DNA of 64,000 bases from Geminicoccaceae bacterium (lineage in GTDB: Bacteria > Pseudomonadota > Alphaproteobacteria > Geminicoccales > Geminicoccaceae), in NCBI GenBank assembly GCA_028285265.1, contig JANQPX010000040.1:62001-126000 (forward strand), given 5' to 3'. Positions 61,983 through 64,000 of this stretch are shown here, in pieces. The notes under the pieces were generated by a model. That model had not been told where the DNA came from. It searched no databases and saw only the letters and a list, made by a program, of their open reading frames with translations. Made by a program: the position numbers and the translations under genes. How positions within the stretch are numbered: the stretch's first letter is position 1; each line of letters opens with the position of its first letter.

Positions 61983-63167
61983 TCACTCTCCCGGCACAGC
62001 TTGAGCGCCTGCTGGCATGCCTCGTAACGACGTGTCCGGCACCATGCCCGTAGGTTCCCTTTTTCTTTTCCAAGGCTGACTCTTATAGAATTGGCTGATC
62101 CAGGCAACAGCAATCAAAAGGGAGAATCCGATCACGTGAGCGCTTGTTAGCGTCAATGCTGTACGCCCTGTGTAGTCCAACAGCATGCCGGCGCTCCAAG
62201 CAGCGACCATCGAGAACATGAACACAGCAAGTGCCTGCTGACCAACGAGGACAATGGGTGCAGCCCAACGTTGTTCCAAAATGGCCTCCCGACCGTGCAA
62301 TAAACAGATGAAGAGATAAGCGATCGCGAGCAGGTGAAGATAGCGTAGCAGACCGTATTCTGACTTACCCCATGCCCAGTCCCAGGTGAAATCCCGGATG
62401 GCCCAAATCCAGGGCACCTCGTAGTATCGGGAGAGCGGGATCAAAATAATCACAAAGGCAAGTGCCGTGATGATCAGCCAGCGCTGGGGGCTCGGTGGTT
62501 TCACCCAGCCGGCACCAAAGGCAAAACCGGTGAAGAAGGTGATCTGCCAAAGAAAGGGATTAAAGAACCAATCGCGGTCAGACCACCATTCCGCTGGCAG
62601 ATCCAGCGGGACGGCCTTGCCAAGCGACCAAAGTGCAAACATGGCGACGAATACCGTGGTGACGCCGAATTGGCGGAGAAACATTACCGCGGGAATCATC
62701 AAGAGCAGCACCAGGTACATCGGTAGGATGTCGAGGTAGTTCGGCACATAGGTGACCGTCAACAGACCGATGATTCCTTGCATCGGATCTTCGAAGAACG
62801 GCGTGAGCGCAAGTTTGTCCAGATAGTTGGCCGTGCCGAGATACCATGTCCCGAGGATACAGGCTGCAGTCACCATCATGAACATGCCGATTTGTGCCCA
62901 ATAGACTTGCCAGCACCGATGGCTGACGCGCAGGCATCCCACAAAGAAGCCGCGACGTTCGAACACACGGCCAAAGGCGAGTGCCGACGCAAATCCCGAG
63001 CAGAACACGAAGATTTCTGCGGCGTCAGAAGGGCCAAACTTTGCCGGTATGTATTGGCCCCAGGCATTGCTTGGGATATGCGCGATGAAGATGATGAACA
63101 TCGACAAGCCGCGGGCAAAGTCTATTCGAAGATCGCGTACTGGACGCTTCGGAGGCAACGTGGACAT
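61983..63167 (-). CDS. opgC: OpgC domain membrane acyltransferase
   Basis: 394 residues with about ten membrane helices. RDLRIDFARGLSMFIIFIAHI and AEIFVFCSGFASALAFGRVF match the OpgC family, which in E. coli succinylates osmoregulated periplasmic glucans. Acyltransferase-3-type fold. No glucan synthesis genes are in the window. A long cytoplasmic tail follows the last helix. Confidence 0.88.
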   Translation of the reverse strand: MSTLPPKRPVRDLRIDFARGLSMFIIFIAHIPSNAWGQYIPAKFGPSDAAEIFVFCSGFASALAFGRVFERRGFFVGCLRVSHRCWQVYWAQIGMFMMVTAACILGTWYLGTANYLDKLALTPFFEDPMQGIIGLLTVTYVPNYLDILPMYLVLLLMIPAVMFLRQFGVTTVFVAMFALWSLGKAVPLDLPAEWWSDRDWFFNPFLWQITFFTGFAFGAGWVKPPSPQRWLIITALAFVIILIPLSRYYEVPWIWAIRDFTWDWAWGKSEYGLLRYLHLLAIAYLFICLLHGREAILEQRWAAPIVLVGQQALAVFMFSMVAAWSAGMLLDYTGRTALTLTSAHVIGFSLLIAVAWISQFYKSQPWKRKREPTGMVPDTSLRGMPAGAQAVPGE

Positions 63168-63332
63168 TCAGCGTTCCCAGTGAAAAGCCAACGGTGGCGC
63201 GTGTTGAGGCCTGAGATAGGTTGCAGGCTCGACGCGTCAACGCACATGACAGCAAGGTCAGCAATCAAGTGGAACAAATCCCTCTATTCGACGATGTCGA
63301 TTGGCGTCTGTTCACTTGATCGTGATTGTTGT

Positions 63333-63366
63333 TGTCACCAGTCGTCTCATCTACCGATTGGTGACA
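63333..63366. promoter_or_regulatory. Inverted repeat upstream of opgC
   Basis: TGTCACCA (63333-63340) and TGGTGACA (63359-63366), exact arms 18 bases apart, about 170 bases before the opgC start. The wide spacing is less typical of an operator. The rest of 63168-63501 shows no gene. Confidence 0.3.
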
Positions 63367-63501
63367 TTCAAACTGATGGCAACATTTTACATGAGACGTC
63401 TAGGCTATCGACGGCGCTAGTGCAAGTCATGAACGAGACGATTGATGCTGCAAGCGCCTTCCTATGCGCACGATCATCAATCCTGTCATAGGTGTGTATG
63501 C

Positions 63502-64000
63502 CTAAAGCCTTCCTACCTCGGTGAAGACCTCCCAAGCATGCCGAACAAAACGGGCTTCAAATGAATGCCCACCAGAGAACAGGCAAAAATTCATCAGATG
63601 ACCATCTGCATTGACGCTATTCTCGCATCGAAGCCCGTCGAATGTGTCGGCGGACGTTTCGCCGTGACCGCCAAAGCGACGGTACATGTCGATCACCTCG
63701 AAAACATTGCCTTGTGCCGTATCGGCGATCGGACGGCCCACGAGCGGCACGACCGGGTCGTCATCGCCGTGAATATGAATGACGCTCGCTGGCGGACTTG
63801 TGCAGGTTTCAGGTTCCGGCACCCAAAACGTACCGGCGATCGGCGCAAACGCAGCGAACGCTTCGCTTCGGTGGCAGATCAGGTTCCAGACCATCATGCC
63901 ACCCGCCGAAAACCCGGTTGCCATGAGACGCTGAGGATCGATCGGGAAGCGCGTCGTTGCGTCTGCGATCAGGCGGTCGAAGTAGACAAGCTCATCAATC
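63502..64000 (-). CDS. PHB-depolymerase/LpqC-type esterase, 5' partial
   Basis: The frame is open to the window edge, so only the C-terminal 165 residues are visible; the ATG at 63924 is internal. FDRLIADATTRFPIDPQRLM then ATGFSAGGMMVWNLICH holds the GxSxG nucleophile of alpha/beta hydrolases of the poly(3-hydroxybutyrate) depolymerase/feruloyl esterase type, VIHIHGDDDPVVPL the Asp and LFSGGHSF the catalytic His. Normally secreted; the signal peptide would lie beyond the window. Confidence 0.85.
   Translation of the reverse strand, partial: IDELVYFDRLIADATTRFPIDPQRLMATGFSAGGMMVWNLICHRSEAFAAFAPIAGTFWVPEPETCTSPPASVIHIHGDDDPVVPLVGRPIADTAQGNVFEVIDMYRRFGGHGETSADTFDGLRCENSVNADGHLMNFCLFSGGHSFEARFVRHAWEVFTEVGRL

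Overview
The window is a chromosomal segment of an alphaproteobacterium. The run murA, DUF2948, hisD, UPF0262, low-molecular-weight phosphatase, infA, maf, RNase E/G, yacG is typical of that class, as are mmcB, the DUF2336 protein and alr-mlaE-mlaF. I cannot name the genus. No CRISPR array, insertion sequence or transposase was seen.

Region 1 (1-6.6 kb) is the end of a prophage or prophage-like island. It holds the 3' part of a very large repeat-containing tail-type protein, two further plus-strand genes, and an opposing minus-strand cassette of nine tiny genes that overlap or abut by 1-4 bases. The cassette includes an acyl-carrier-like protein without its serine, two tandem tail-anchored paralogues and a 27-residue membrane peptide. 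The island stops next to the 3' end of a tRNA-Thr(GGU) gene, the usual geometry of tRNA integration.

Region 2 (6.8-13.7 kb) is the housekeeping block around murA, hisD and infA. Region 3 (14-18.7 kb) is a CUT1 sugar ABC importer (binding protein, two permeases, ATPase) and a Dabb protein. Region 4 (18.8-28 kb) has a PatB/MalY-type C-S lyase, mmcB, a DUF2336 protein, dnaB, alr, mlaE, mlaF, an ABM-type monooxygenase and a DsbA-like protein. Region 5 (27.9-34.6 kb) has a sulfotransferase with an extended SDR, then a YHS-domain protein followed by a complete bufferin-type operon (DUF2282 precursor, DUF692/MNIO enzyme, DUF2063 partner, DoxX), a recently described copper-handling RiPP system, and a nitroreductase. 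About 1.7 kb with little coding content follows.

Region 6 (36.3-39.1 kb) joins XdhC, a fused molybdopterin-binding/cytidylyltransferase protein and an IscU/SufU-like scaffold, so it points to molybdenum-cofactor maturation. Region 7 (39.1-48.4 kb) holds a TSUP exporter and a tripartite tricarboxylate transporter (with a possible gene remnant inside it), a gamma-glutamyltransferase, a TPR protein and an FAD oxidoreductase. Region 8 (48.8-56.6 kb) has purB, a secreted protein, an orphan 26-codon microgene with a full-length Shine-Dalgarno and a UUCG terminator, a pterin cluster (DHPS-like, folB, folK, FolM-like SDR), and a four-gene membrane redox operon built round a ferric-reductase/Rieske fusion. 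Region 9 (56.8-64 kb) has two patatin phospholipases around an MFS transporter, a second TPR protein, an OpgC-type acyltransferase and the 3' part of a PHB-depolymerase/LpqC-type esterase that runs off the window.

The most interesting material is the prophage micro-gene cassette, the microgene at 51.1 kb, the bufferin operon with its YHS neighbour, and the Rieske/ferric-reductase operon. All calls are by reading the sequence; no database search was run.
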